A stretch of DNA of 64,000 bases. It comes from Streptomyces platensis. GTDB taxonomy: Bacteria; Actinomycetota; Actinomycetes; Streptomycetales; Streptomycetaceae. Made by a program: the position numbers and the translations under genes. The notes beneath the pieces were generated by a model. The model had not been told where the DNA came from. It made no database searches and saw only the letters and a program-made list of their open reading frames with translations. The DNA is taken from assembly GCF_008704855.1 (NCBI RefSeq), contig NZ_CP023691.1, forward strand, positions 1,302,001 through 1,366,000. Direction: 5' to 3'. This document shows positions 46,905 to 55,358 of this stretch, piece after piece. Numbering within the stretch: position 1 is the stretch's first letter; every line of letters begins with the position of its first letter.

Positions 46905-46962
46905 TCAGGTTTTTTGCTGTGACGGGCAGCCTGCGGCGCCGCCCCGGTTGCTATAAACCTGA
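46905..46962. promoter_or_regulatory. Inverted repeat pair upstream of the DeoR gene, probable operator and promoter
   Basis: TCAGGTTT (46905-46912) and its exact complement AAACCTGA (46955-46962) are centred 50 bases apart, close to five helical turns. The right half overlaps a -10-like TATAAA at 46952-46957, which would place the transcription start about 70 bases before ATG 47034. This fits autorepression by a DNA-looping DeoR tetramer. The rest of the 308-base divergent gap has no other recognised element, apart from the STAS promoter. Confidence 0.5.
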
Positions 46963-47033
46963 TGCGGGCGGAAACGGGCAACCTCGTGACCGAACGCAGA
47001 CCGGAAGCACACAGAAAGCGGCAGGAGAGAACC

Positions 47034-47795
47034 ATGAGGGCCGAGGAACGCCAGCATCGCCTCCTCGCGCTCGCCCGGCAGTCCGGCCGGATCGAGGTCG
47101 CCGAGGCCGCGTCGGCATTCGGGGTCGCCCGGGAAACCGTCCGGCGCGATCTGAGCGAGCTGGAGCGCCGGGGCCTGGTCCGGCGTACGCACGGCGCGGC
47201 GTACCCGGTCGAGAGCGCCGGGTTCGAGACCACGCTGGCCCGGCGGGAGACCCAGCAGGTGGACGAGAAGCGCCGGATCGCGGCGGCCGCCGCGGCGCTG
47301 GTCGGCGAGGCCGAGACGGTCTTCGTCGACGAGGGCTACACCCCGGAGCTGGTCGCCACGCTGCTGCCCACCGACCGCCCGCTGACCGTGCTCACCGCCT
47401 CGCTGCGCACCGCCTCGCTGGTCGCGGCGTCCGAATCCACCACCGTCCTGCTGGCCGGCGGCCGGGTCCGCTCCGGGACGCAGGCGACGGTGGGGTCCTG
47501 GGCCCGGGACATGCTCGCCCGGTTCGTGATCGACCTGGCGTTCCTCGGGGCGAACGGCGTCTCCCGGGAGCACGGTCTGACCACCCCGGATCCGGCGGTC
47601 GCCGAGGTGAAGGAGCAGGCCGTCCGCTCCTCGCGGCGGCGGGTGCTGGTCGGCGTGCACAGCAAATTCGGCGCCAGCAGTTTCTGCCGGTTCGCCGAGG
47701 TCCGTGACTTCGACACGATCGTCACCGACGCGGGACTGTCCGCGCCGGAGGCGCATCGCTACTCGCTCCTGGGGCCGCAGGTGCTCCGGGTCTGA
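47034..47795 (+). CDS. DeoR family transcriptional repressor
   Basis: This 253-residue regulator has the N-terminal DeoR helix-turn-helix ERQHRLLALARQSGRIEVAE, then FGVARETVRRDLSELERRGL and VRRTHGAAYPVE near residues 4-62. The C-terminal phosphosugar-sensing domain follows, with AAAAALVGEAETVFVDEGYT and LLAGGRVRSGTQATVGSWAR and FLGANGVSREHGLTTPDPAV. The family binds a sugar or polyol phosphate. ATG 47034 follows AGGAGAG. It precedes the importer operon by 203 bases in the same direction and probably controls it, as for the sorbitol/mannitol genes in other streptomycetes. Confidence 0.9.
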   Translation: MRAEERQHRLLALARQSGRIEVAEAASAFGVARETVRRDLSELERRGLVRRTHGAAYPVESAGFETTLARRETQQVDEKRRIAAAAAALVGEAETVFVDEGYTPELVATLLPTDRPLTVLTASLRTASLVAASESTTVLLAGGRVRSGTQATVGSWARDMLARFVIDLAFLGANGVSREHGLTTPDPAVAEVKEQAVRSSRRRVLVGVHSKFGASSFCRFAEVRDFDTIVTDAGLSAPEAHRYSLLGPQVLRV

Positions 47796-47998
47796 CCGCG
47801 GCCGGGGCCGCCGGACGACCGGCCCCGCACCGCGGCACCACATCCCCCACAGCTGACCGCCGAAGGCCGGGCCCGCACCGCCGGCCGTCGGACGGCTCCC
47901 GGGCGTACCCGCGAAACGGCGCCGTACGCCCCGGAACCGCCGCTTGTGCGGCATTCGCCGGACACGCACGCCCCCTTGTCCCCAGAAAGGTACGAGCC

Positions 47999-49378
47999 GT
48001 GAGAGCACGACCCCCCGGACCAGGCCGCGGCGGCCGCTCCCTAGGGCTGACCGCCCTCGCCGTGGCGCTGGCGCTGTCCACCGCCGGCTGTTACCGCGGC
48101 GCCGGCGACGCGGGCAACGAGAGCCGCCGCAGCATCAACGTCCTGATGGTCAACAACCCGCAGATGGTGGATCTTCAGCGGCTCACCGCCGAGCACTTCA
48201 CCAAGGAGACCGGCATCAAGGTGAACTTCACCGTGCTGCCGGAGGACGATCTGCGCGACAAGATGAGCCAGGACTTCTCCAGCCAGGCCGGGCAGTACGA
48301 CGTGGCGAGCGTCAGCAACTACGAGACGCCCATCTACGCCCGCAACGGCTGGCTGACCGAACTGGGCACCCGTGCCGCCAAGGACCGGGAATTCGACCAG
48401 GGCGACATCCTCCCGCCGGTCCGCTCCTCCCTCACGGCCGCCGACGGCAAGATCTACGCCCAGCCCTTCTACGGCGAGTCCTCGTTCCTGATGTACCGCA
48501 AGGACCTCCTCAAGAAGGCCGGGCTGACCATGCCGGCCCGGCCCACCTGGCACCAGGTGGCCGCCCTGGCGGCGAAGCTGGACGGCTTCCGCAAGGGCAT
48601 GAAGGGGATCTGTCTGCGCGGCCAGCCGGGCTGGGGCCAGCTGGCCGCCCCGCTGAGCACCGTCGTCAACACCTTCGGCGGAACGTGGTTCACCAAGGAC
48701 TGGCAGCAGCGGGTCGACAGCCCGGAATTCACCCGGGCCACCCGGTTCTACGTGGATCTGGTCCGCAAGCACGGGGAGGCGGGCGCCCCGCAGGCCGGCT
48801 ACACCGAGTGCCTCAACGACATGCAGCAGGGCAAGGTCGCCATGTGGTACGACGCGACGGCCGGCGCCGGTTCGCTGGAGGGCGACGGCTCCAAGGTCGC
48901 GGGCAAGGTCGGCTACGCACCGGCGCCGGTGGAGCGGACCCGGGACGCGGGCTGGCTCTACACCTGGGCGTGGGGCGTACAGAAGGCCAGTACGCACCAG
49001 GACGCGGCCTGGCAGTTCATCCGCTGGGCCTCGGGCAAGGACTACGAACGGCTGGTGGGCCGCGAGCTGGGCTGGGCGAACGTGCCCGGCGGCAAACGGG
49101 CCTCCCTCTACCGCGATCCCGCCTACCTCAAGGCGTCCGGGGCGTTCGCCGGCCCGACCGAGCGGGCGATCCGCTCGGCCCGGCCCGGCGACCCCGGCGT
49201 TCAGCGGCGCCCGGCCCCCGGCATCCAGTTCGTCGGCATCCCCGAGTTCGCGGACCTGGGCACCAAGGTGTCGCACGAGATCAGCTCGGCCATCGCCGGG
49301 AAGCAGAGCGTGTCCGAGGCCCTGAAGAACAGCCGGCGACCGGCGCAGGAGGTGTCCGATGCCTATACGGACCACTGA
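47999..49378 (+). CDS. ABC transporter substrate-binding lipoprotein (sugar/polyol type)
   Basis: This 459-residue exported solute-binding protein has a lipobox in LTALAVALALSTAGCYRGAG (Cys near residue 31) for lipid anchoring. Sugar-binding family features include LMVNNPQMVDLQRLTAEHFT, QYDVASVSNYETPIYARNGW, MYRKDLLKKAGLTMPARPTW, MQQGKVAMWYDATAGAGSLE and TWAWGVQKASTHQDAAWQFI. The pattern matches the sorbitol/mannitol-binding (SmoE-like) group. GTG 47999 is the start; the gap before it has no strong ribosome site (AAAGG at 47986). The last 20 bases overlap the next gene. Confidence 0.9.
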   Translation: MRARPPGPGRGGRSLGLTALAVALALSTAGCYRGAGDAGNESRRSINVLMVNNPQMVDLQRLTAEHFTKETGIKVNFTVLPEDDLRDKMSQDFSSQAGQYDVASVSNYETPIYARNGWLTELGTRAAKDREFDQGDILPPVRSSLTAADGKIYAQPFYGESSFLMYRKDLLKKAGLTMPARPTWHQVAALAAKLDGFRKGMKGICLRGQPGWGQLAAPLSTVVNTFGGTWFTKDWQQRVDSPEFTRATRFYVDLVRKHGEAGAPQAGYTECLNDMQQGKVAMWYDATAGAGSLEGDGSKVAGKVGYAPAPVERTRDAGWLYTWAWGVQKASTHQDAAWQFIRWASGKDYERLVGRELGWANVPGGKRASLYRDPAYLKASGAFAGPTERAIRSARPGDPGVQRRPAPGIQFVGIPEFADLGTKVSHEISSAIAGKQSVSEALKNSRRPAQEVSDAYTDH

Positions 49379-50342
49379 ACCGGCCCCCGCGGCCGAGGTG
49401 GCCGCCGTGGACCGCGGCGGTGACCCGGCGGCCCGTGCCCGCCGCACCGAGCGGGCGAGGAACTGGGCCCGCCGCGCCCCGCTGCTTCCCGCGCTGGTCT
49501 TCCTCGTCATCGTCACCCAACTGCCGTTCGTGGCCACCGTGGTGATCTCCTTCACCCGCTGGAACGCGCTGGCGCCCGAGAACCGCGGCTTCGCCGCCTT
49601 CGACAACTACCGGGCGGTCTTCACCGATCCCGCGATGCGGGCCTCGGTGGGCACGACGGTGCTGCTGACCGTGACCGTGGTGCTGGTCAGCCTGCTGCTG
49701 GGGCTGGGGCTGGCGCTGCTGCTCGACCGTGGTTTCCGCGGGCGCGGCATCGTCCGCACGCTGCTCATCACGCCGTTCCTGGTCGTACCCGTCGCCTCCG
49801 CCCTGTTGTGGAAGCACGCGCTGTACAACGCCTCGTACGGGCTGCTCAACGGCTCGCTGACCTGGATCTGGCGGCTGTTCGGCAGCGACGACCCGCCGCA
49901 GCCGGACTGGATGACCGACTCGCCGCTGGCCGCGGTGGAGGTGTCGCTGATCTGGCAGTGGACGCCGTTCATGATGCTGATCCTGCTGGCCGGGCTACAG
50001 AGCCGGGCCACCGACGCCATCGAGGCGGCCCGGATGGACGGCGCCTCCGCCTTCGACATCTTCCGCTATCTGACCCTGCCGCATCTGCGCCGCTACCTCG
50101 AACTGGCCGCGCTGCTGGGCACGGTGTACGTCGTGCAGAACTTCGACGCGGTGTTCACCATCACGTCCGGCGGCCTCGGCACGGCCAACCTGCCGTACAC
50201 CATCTACCAGACCTTCTACCAGGCCCATGACTACGGGCGGGCGTCCGCGCAGGGCGTCGTCGTGGTGCTGTGTTCGCTGCTGGTGGCGACCTTCGCACTG
50301 CGCACCGTCTCGTCCCTGCTGCGCGAGGAGGTCACCCGATGA
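49359..50342 (+). CDS. ABC transporter permease (MalF/SmoF-like)
   Basis: This 327-residue membrane protein has six helices (APLLPALVFLVIVTQLPFVA, VGTTVLLTVTVVLVSLLLGL, LLITPFLVVPVASALLWKHA, ALLGTVYVVQNFDAVFTITS among them). The cytoplasmic EAA loop reads DAIEAARMDGASAFDIFRYL near residue 222 and couples to the ATPase. ATG 49359 overlaps the binding-protein gene by 20 bases; the charged N-terminus (PAARARRTERARNWARRAPL) lies in the cytoplasm. It pairs with the permease encoded next. Confidence 0.92.
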   Translation: MPIRTTEPAPAAEVAAVDRGGDPAARARRTERARNWARRAPLLPALVFLVIVTQLPFVATVVISFTRWNALAPENRGFAAFDNYRAVFTDPAMRASVGTTVLLTVTVVLVSLLLGLGLALLLDRGFRGRGIVRTLLITPFLVVPVASALLWKHALYNASYGLLNGSLTWIWRLFGSDDPPQPDWMTDSPLAAVEVSLIWQWTPFMMLILLAGLQSRATDAIEAARMDGASAFDIFRYLTLPHLRRYLELAALLGTVYVVQNFDAVFTITSGGLGTANLPYTIYQTFYQAHDYGRASAQGVVVVLCSLLVATFALRTVSSLLREEVTR

Positions 50343-51214
50343 ACCGCCCGCTCCTGGCCCCGCGCCGCCCCGGCTCCCCCGGCACCCGGCGCCGGCGCCA
50401 CACCGGCACCCTGCTGGGCCTGGTGGCCTGGCTGTGCGGGATCGGCTTCTTCCTGCCGGTCGCCTGGATGGTGCTGACGTCCTTCCACAGCGAGACGGAC
50501 GCGGCGACCAACCCGCCGAGCCTCGGCGCCGGGCTGAGTCTGCACGGCTACCGCGAGTTCTTCGGCGCGGGCAGCGGTATCAGCCCCTGGCCGCCGCTGA
50601 TCAACTCGCTGACCGCCTCCGTCGCCTCCACCCTGCTGGTGCTGCTGCTGGCGGTGCCCGCCGCCTACGCCCTCGCCATCAAGCCGGTGCGCAAGTGGAG
50701 CGATGTCCTCTTCTTCTTCCTGTCCACGAAGATGCTGCCGCTGGTGGCCGGGCTGCTGCCGGTCTACCTCGTCGCGCAGAACACCGGGATGCTCGACAGC
50801 ATCTGGCTGCTGGTCCTGCTCTACACCTCGATGAATCTGCCGATCGCGGTGTGGATGATGCGTTCGTTCCTCGCCGAGGTCCCGGTGGAGATGCTGGAGG
50901 CCGCCTCGATCGACGGCGCGGGGCTGACCACCACCCTGACCCGGATCGTGGCGCCGGTCGCCATGCCGGGCATCGCGGCCACGGCCCTGATCTCCTTCAT
51001 CTTCAGCTGGAACGAGCTGCTGTTCGCGCGGGTCCTGACCGGGATCGTGGCCGGCACCTCGCCGGTGTTCCTGACCGGACTCGTGACCAGCCAGGGCCTG
51101 TTCCTGGCCAAGGTGTGCGCCGCCGCCACCGTCATCTCGCTCCCGGTGATCGCCGCCGGGTTCGCCGCCCAGGACAAACTCGTCCAGGGCCTGTCGCTTG
51201 GAGCCGTGAAATGA
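50339..51214 (+). CDS. ABC transporter permease (MalG/SmoG-like)
   Basis: This 291-residue second membrane subunit has helices TLLGLVAWLCGIGFFLPVAW, SLTASVASTLLVLLLAVPAA, FFFLSTKMLPLVAGLLPVYL, TALISFIFSWNELLFARVLT and others. The EAA loop EVPVEMLEAASIDGAGLTTT lies near residue 175. ATG 50339 overlaps the stop of the other permease (ATGA). Together they form the channel of a carbohydrate importer. No ATPase gene follows; in streptomycetes a shared MsiK-type ATPase commonly serves such importers. Confidence 0.92.
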   Translation: MNRPLLAPRRPGSPGTRRRRHTGTLLGLVAWLCGIGFFLPVAWMVLTSFHSETDAATNPPSLGAGLSLHGYREFFGAGSGISPWPPLINSLTASVASTLLVLLLAVPAAYALAIKPVRKWSDVLFFFLSTKMLPLVAGLLPVYLVAQNTGMLDSIWLLVLLYTSMNLPIAVWMMRSFLAEVPVEMLEAASIDGAGLTTTLTRIVAPVAMPGIAATALISFIFSWNELLFARVLTGIVAGTSPVFLTGLVTSQGLFLAKVCAAATVISLPVIAAGFAAQDKLVQGLSLGAVK

Positions 51215-52203
51215 AAGCCGCAGTGATCAGCGCCCCCGGGACCGTCGAGGTCGCCACCGTCGAGGACCCGGCGCCCGGCCCCCGCGAGGTCGTGGTCTCG
51301 GTCGCCGCCTGCGGGCTGTGCGGCACCGATCTGCACATCCTCCAGGGTGAGTTCGCGCCCACCCTGCCGGTCGTGCCGGGCCATGAGTTCGCCGGTACGG
51401 TCGTGGCGGCCGGCAGCGCGGTCACCGAACTCGCCGAGGGCGACCGGGTGGCCGTCGATCCCTCGCTCTACTGCCACGAGTGCCACTACTGCCGGATCGG
51501 CCGCAACAACCTGTGTGAGCGCTGGGCCGCCATCGGGGTGACCACGGCCGGCGGCGCCGCCGAGTTCGCCGTCGCCCCGGTCGGCAACTGCGTCAAGCTG
51601 CCCGAGCACATCCGTACCGAGGACGCGGCGCTGATCGAGCCGCTCTCCTGCGCCGTACGCGGCTACGACATCCTGCGCTCCCAGCAACTGGGCACCCGGG
51701 TCCTCATCTACGGCTCGGGCACCATGGGCCTGATGATGCTCGAACTCGCCAAGCGCACCGGTGCCGCCGGGGTCGATGTCGTCGACATCAACCCGCAGCG
51801 GCTGGCCACCGCCCGCACGCTGGGGTGCAGCGCCGCGGCCGGTTCCGCCGACGAGCTGGACCGCCCGCGCGGCTGGGACGTGGTGATCGACGCCACCGGC
51901 AACGAGCACGCCATCCAGGACGCGCTGGGGCGGGTCGGCAAGGGCGGCACCTTCCTCCAGTTCGGCGTCGCCGACTACGCCGCCCGCGCCACCATCGAGC
52001 CCTACCGCATCTACAACCAGGAGATCACCATCACCGGCTCGATGGCCGTCCTGCACAGCTATGAACGCGCCGCGGAGCTCTTCGCGGCGGGCGTGCTGGA
52101 CCCGGAGGTCTTCATCAGCGACCGGCTCCCGCTGGACCACTACGCGGAGGCGCTGGGCCGCTTCCGGGCGGGCGAGGGCAGGAAGATCCTCGTACGGCCG
52201 TGA
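51211..52203 (+). CDS. Zinc-dependent polyol dehydrogenase (MDR family)
   Basis: This 330-residue medium-chain dehydrogenase has catalytic zinc ligands Cys in ACGLCGTDLHILQGEF near residue 36 and His in VVPGHEFAGTVVAAGSA near 58. The structural zinc motif is YCHECHYCRIGRNNLC near 82-97. The NAD motif YGSGTMGLMMLELAKRTGAA is near 162. This is typical of sorbitol/threonine-dehydrogenase-like enzymes that oxidise imported polyols to ketoses. ATG 51211 overlaps the permease stop, so it is the last gene of the importer operon; a terminator follows. Confidence 0.9.
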   Translation: MKAAVISAPGTVEVATVEDPAPGPREVVVSVAACGLCGTDLHILQGEFAPTLPVVPGHEFAGTVVAAGSAVTELAEGDRVAVDPSLYCHECHYCRIGRNNLCERWAAIGVTTAGGAAEFAVAPVGNCVKLPEHIRTEDAALIEPLSCAVRGYDILRSQQLGTRVLIYGSGTMGLMMLELAKRTGAAGVDVVDINPQRLATARTLGCSAAAGSADELDRPRGWDVVIDATGNEHAIQDALGRVGKGGTFLQFGVADYAARATIEPYRIYNQEITITGSMAVLHSYERAAELFAAGVLDPEVFISDRLPLDHYAEALGRFRAGEGRKILVRP

Positions 52204-52209
52204 GCGGAG

Positions 52210-52241
52210 CCCGGGGCGGTCCTTTTGGGGGCCGCCCCGGG
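52210..52241 (+). terminator. Terminator of the polyol importer operon
   Basis: CCCGGGGCGG (52210-52219) and its complement (52232-52241) form a 10-bp stem around a loop containing TTTT, seven bases past the dehydrogenase stop. Confidence 0.75.
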
Positions 52242-52307
52242 GCGGGCGGGCGCCAACTCGGAGCGCGGCGCGGGAACATGCAGCAGGCCTGGCCGCACAG
52301 CCCTTGG

Positions 52308-52337
52308 TTGACAGTTACTGCACCCGCGCGACAGCAT
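52308..52337 (+). promoter_or_regulatory. Consensus housekeeping promoter giving a leaderless transcript
   Basis: TTGACA at 52308-52313 and CAGCAT at 52332-52337 are separated by 18 bases, and the -10 ends seven bases before GTG 52345. This is the classic vegetative sigma factor layout with transcription starting at the start codon. Confidence 0.75.
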
Positions 52338-52344
52338 CCGGCCG

Positions 52345-53820
52345 GTGGAGATCACCAGGCTCACCCCAGCGGAACGCCGTGTCTGGCAGGCGTTCCCCCT
52401 CGGCGAGGGCGTCGACTTCCGGGAGACCGCCGACGAAGACCCGGCCGACGGCGCCACCTGGGGCCCCGAGCGGACCGTACGCGCCGCGGTGCTCCGGGTG
52501 TTGCTGCTCAACGGCCCCTCACGGGACGGCGAGATAGCCGGGCTGAAACTGTGGGGCGCCCGCATCACCGGGGAGCTGAACCTCAAGTACGGCAGGGTGG
52601 AGCACCCGGTACGGCTGCGCTCCTGCCATTTCGAGGAGACCCCGGACCTGTACGGCGCGACGTTGCGCATCCTGGCGCTGAACGACTCGGTCCTGCCGGG
52701 GCTCATGGCCGGACACCTCCACGTCGACGGAGTGCTGCGGCTCACCTGTTGCCGTATCAAGGGGCCGGTGCGGCTGGCCGGGGCGCAGACATCCGGTGCG
52801 GTCTTCGCCAACGGGGCCCACTTCGGCGATCCGGCCGCCGCGGAGCCGCCGGAGGAACCCGTTCTCCAGCTGAACCACGCCGACATCGGCACCGACCTCT
52901 GGGCCCCCGGCCTGGTCACCCACGGCCGGATCCGGCTGAACGGCGCCACCGTCGGCGGACAGGTCACGCTCGACGACGCACAGCTCAACGCCCCCGGCGA
53001 TCACGCGCTGGAGGCCCAGACCCTCAGCGTCGGCACCGACGTGCACGCGATGCGGCTGCGGGCCCACGGCCGGGTCGACCTGCGCGGTGCCCGGATCGGT
53101 GGCCAGCTCAACCTCGCCTATGCCGCCCTCGCCAACCCCGGTGGGGTGGCGTTACGCGTCAGCAGCTGCGTCGTGGGCGAGATGTGGCTGCGCGAGGCGA
53201 AGCCCGTGGTGGGCACGGTCAATCTGCGCCGCGCCCAGTTCGACGTCCTGTACGTCCCGCCGGAGGTCTGGCCGGACGAGGTCAAGCTCGACCGGCTCAC
53301 CTACGGCTCGCTGCTTCCGCACCTGCCCGCCGAGGAACGGCTCCCGGTGCTGGAGCGCGAGCGCGCGGGTTATGTGTCGTACTCCTACGAGCAGCTCGCC
53401 GGCGCCTACCGTGCGGCCGGGGACGAAGCCGCCGCCCGTACCGTCCTGCTGGCCAAACTCCGCCGCCACCGCCGCACCCTTCCCTGGTACGCCAAGGTCT
53501 GGGGCCACCTTCAGGACGCCACGGTCGGCTACGGCTTCCGGCCGATGCGCGCCGCCGGCTGGCTGCTGGCCCTGTTGCTCACCGGCGCCCTCGCCTTCGC
53601 CCTGCACCCTCCCCGCCCGCTGAAGAGCGACGAGGCCCCCGATTTCAACCCCTTCTTCTACACCCTCGATCTACTGATGCCGATCATCGGCTTCGGACAG
53701 GAGGGGGCCTTCGCACCGCGGGGCGGATACCAGTGGCTCTCGTATCTGCTGGTCATCACGGGCTGGACGCTGGCCACGACGATCGCGACCGGCATCACCC
53801 GCTCCCTGGCCCGCCAGTAG
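52345..53820 (+). CDS. Membrane protein with beta-solenoid-like repeats and C-terminal pore-like helices
   Basis: This is a 491-residue protein. Residues about 50-310 contain repeated units such as LKLWGARITGELNLKYGRVE, LRLTCCRIKGPVRLAGAQTS and VDLRGARIGGQLNLAYAALA, the I/L-x-G-x-L/V-x-L ladder of a pentapeptide-like right-handed solenoid. About 405-490 contains two to three membrane helices (AAGWLLALLLTGALAFALHP, and LSYLLVITGWTLATTIATGI). Between them lies a loop, FFYTLDLLMPIIGFGQEGAF, that resembles a short pore segment, followed by a basic end. Related proteins are often labelled membrane-associated oxidoreductase without evidence. Codon 270 is TTA. The gene is leaderless with start GTG 52345. 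Confidence 0.72.
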   Translation: MEITRLTPAERRVWQAFPLGEGVDFRETADEDPADGATWGPERTVRAAVLRVLLLNGPSRDGEIAGLKLWGARITGELNLKYGRVEHPVRLRSCHFEETPDLYGATLRILALNDSVLPGLMAGHLHVDGVLRLTCCRIKGPVRLAGAQTSGAVFANGAHFGDPAAAEPPEEPVLQLNHADIGTDLWAPGLVTHGRIRLNGATVGGQVTLDDAQLNAPGDHALEAQTLSVGTDVHAMRLRAHGRVDLRGARIGGQLNLAYAALANPGGVALRVSSCVVGEMWLREAKPVVGTVNLRRAQFDVLYVPPEVWPDEVKLDRLTYGSLLPHLPAEERLPVLERERAGYVSYSYEQLAGAYRAAGDEAAARTVLLAKLRRHRRTLPWYAKVWGHLQDATVGYGFRPMRAAGWLLALLLTGALAFALHPPRPLKSDEAPDFNPFFYTLDLLMPIIGFGQEGAFAPRGGYQWLSYLLVITGWTLATTIATGITRSLARQ

Positions 53821-53872
53821 CGGGGCGCCCCCACCCACCCCGCCGTCCGCGGCGCCCGGCGCACCTCCCGCC

Positions 53873-55321
53873 TCACGGCCGGTGATCGACCAGCATGCCC
53901 GCGCGTGCGGCCGTGGCGCGTGCCCACGGGCCGGCGCTGACCGCGGCGAGGACGAGGATGCCCGCGCCGAGGACGACGAGCATCCACCCCACACGGTGCG
54001 CCGCGCCCGTGAACGCCGTTCCGCCATGGGCGATCTGCGGACCGATGAGGGTCCCGGAGATCGCGACGCCCAGTGTGGTGCCGGTCTGGCGGCCGGTGGA
54101 GGCCAGCGAGCCGGCCAGCCCGGCCATCGAGCGGGGCATGCCGGCGAGCGCCACGTTGGTGATCGGCGGGTTGACCGCGCCGAGGAAGACGCCGAACAGC
54201 AGGTGGACCGCCAGCACGGCCGGCAGCGGAGTCGCCGGGCCGAGCCCCAGCGACAGGCCGCCGCCGAGGGCCAGGGCCGTCCCCGCCACCACCAGCGGTA
54301 ACAGGGGACCGCGCGTGCCGACCACGCGCCCGGTCAGCGGCGCCACCACCAGGACCGGCAGCCCGACCGGGAGCAGGCACAGCCCGGCCGCCACCGGTGA
54401 CAGACCGCGCACGTCCTGAAGGTACTGGGTGGTCACGAACAGGAACGCGCCGAAGCCGCACAGGCCGAACAGCGCCATCACGATCGCGGAGCTGAACGGC
54501 ACGCTGCGGAACAGGCGCAGTTCCAGGAGCGGGTCGGCACGGCGCGGTTCATATCCGAGGAGGCCCGCCACGCCGAACGCGGCCACGGCGAGCAGCCCGA
54601 GGATGACCGGTGAGGTCCAGCCGAGTGCGCCGGACTCGATGATCGCGTAGACGACACTGCCCAGGACCAGGACCATCAGTACCTGCCCGACCGGGTCGAA
54701 CCGGCGGGCCCGTTCGGCACGGGACTCGGGGACGAACAGCGCGGCGCACACGATCGCCACGGCCACGATCGGGACGTTGATCCAGAAGACCGACCGCCAG
54801 CCGAAGGCGTCGACCAGTCCGCCGCCGAGGATCGGTCCCAGCGCCAGCGCCAGTCCGGACATCGAGGCGAAGACCCCGATGGCCCGTGCCCGTTCGGCGG
54901 CACCGGTGAACGTGTTCGCGACGATCGCCATGGCCACCGGGTTGAGCATGGTCCCGCCGACGGCTTGCAGCGCCCGCGCCGCGATCAGCCAGCCGATGTC
55001 CGGCGCCAGTCCGCACAGCACGGAGCCGAGGCCGAAGGCCGCGAGACCGGCCTGGAAGACGCGCCGCCGGCCGAGCCGGTCCGCGGTCGCCCCGGCCAGC
55101 ACGAGGAACGCGGCCAGCACCAGGGTGTAGGCGTCGACCGCCCACTGACGGCCGGATTCGGATGCGTGCAGGTCGCGTCCCATGCTGGGAAGCGCGACAT
55201 TGACGATGGAAATATCCATCACCACGACGACGATGCTCACGCAGCAGATCGCGAGCACCAGGGATTTGCGGCGCGGGCTCAGCTCGGCAGCCGCCGCGGG
55301 GGAAAGCACGGATGAACTCAT
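53873..55321 (-). CDS. MFS multidrug exporter, DHA2 (14-helix) family
   Basis: This 482-residue exporter begins SPRRKSLVLAICCVSIVVVV, followed by MDISIVNVALPSMGRDLHAS. The family motif A appears in ATADRLGRRRVFQAGLAAFG, and motif C-like AIGVFASMSGLALALGPILG (antiporter motif) follows. VFFVFWINVP-type motif D1 appears as RSVFWINVPIVAVAIVC. It exports drugs with proton exchange. A single TTA leucine codon at 54299-54301 (codon 341) makes translation dependent on the bldA tRNA. The start ATG 55321 faces a MerR regulator gene; 23 bases separate the start codons. Confidence 0.92.
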   Translation of the reverse strand: MSSSVLSPAAAAELSPRRKSLVLAICCVSIVVVVMDISIVNVALPSMGRDLHASESGRQWAVDAYTLVLAAFLVLAGATADRLGRRRVFQAGLAAFGLGSVLCGLAPDIGWLIAARALQAVGGTMLNPVAMAIVANTFTGAAERARAIGVFASMSGLALALGPILGGGLVDAFGWRSVFWINVPIVAVAIVCAALFVPESRAERARRFDPVGQVLMVLVLGSVVYAIIESGALGWTSPVILGLLAVAAFGVAGLLGYEPRRADPLLELRLFRSVPFSSAIVMALFGLCGFGAFLFVTTQYLQDVRGLSPVAAGLCLLPVGLPVLVVAPLTGRVVGTRGPLLPLVVAGTALALGGGLSLGLGPATPLPAVLAVHLLFGVFLGAVNPPITNVALAGMPRSMAGLAGSLASTGRQTGTTLGVAISGTLIGPQIAHGGTAFTGAAHRVGWMLVVLGAGILVLAAVSAGPWARATAARAGMLVDHRP

Positions 55322-55327
55322 GGCCCG

Positions 55328-55358
55328 ACGTTAGGATTTAGAGCGTGCTCGAAATCAA
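55328..55358 (-). promoter_or_regulatory. MerR-type promoter with 19-bp spacer and palindromic operator
   Basis: On the minus strand, TTGATT (55353-55358) and TAACGT (55328-55333) are separated by 19 bases, the long spacer typical of promoters controlled by MerR-family twisting. The spacer holds a 22-bp inverted repeat at 55335-55356, GATTT-x-GAGC then GCTC-x-AAATC, with only one mismatched pair. The -10 ends six bases before the exporter ATG, giving a leaderless mRNA. TAGGAT (55332-55337) serves the opposite, regulator-gene direction. Confidence 0.7.
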
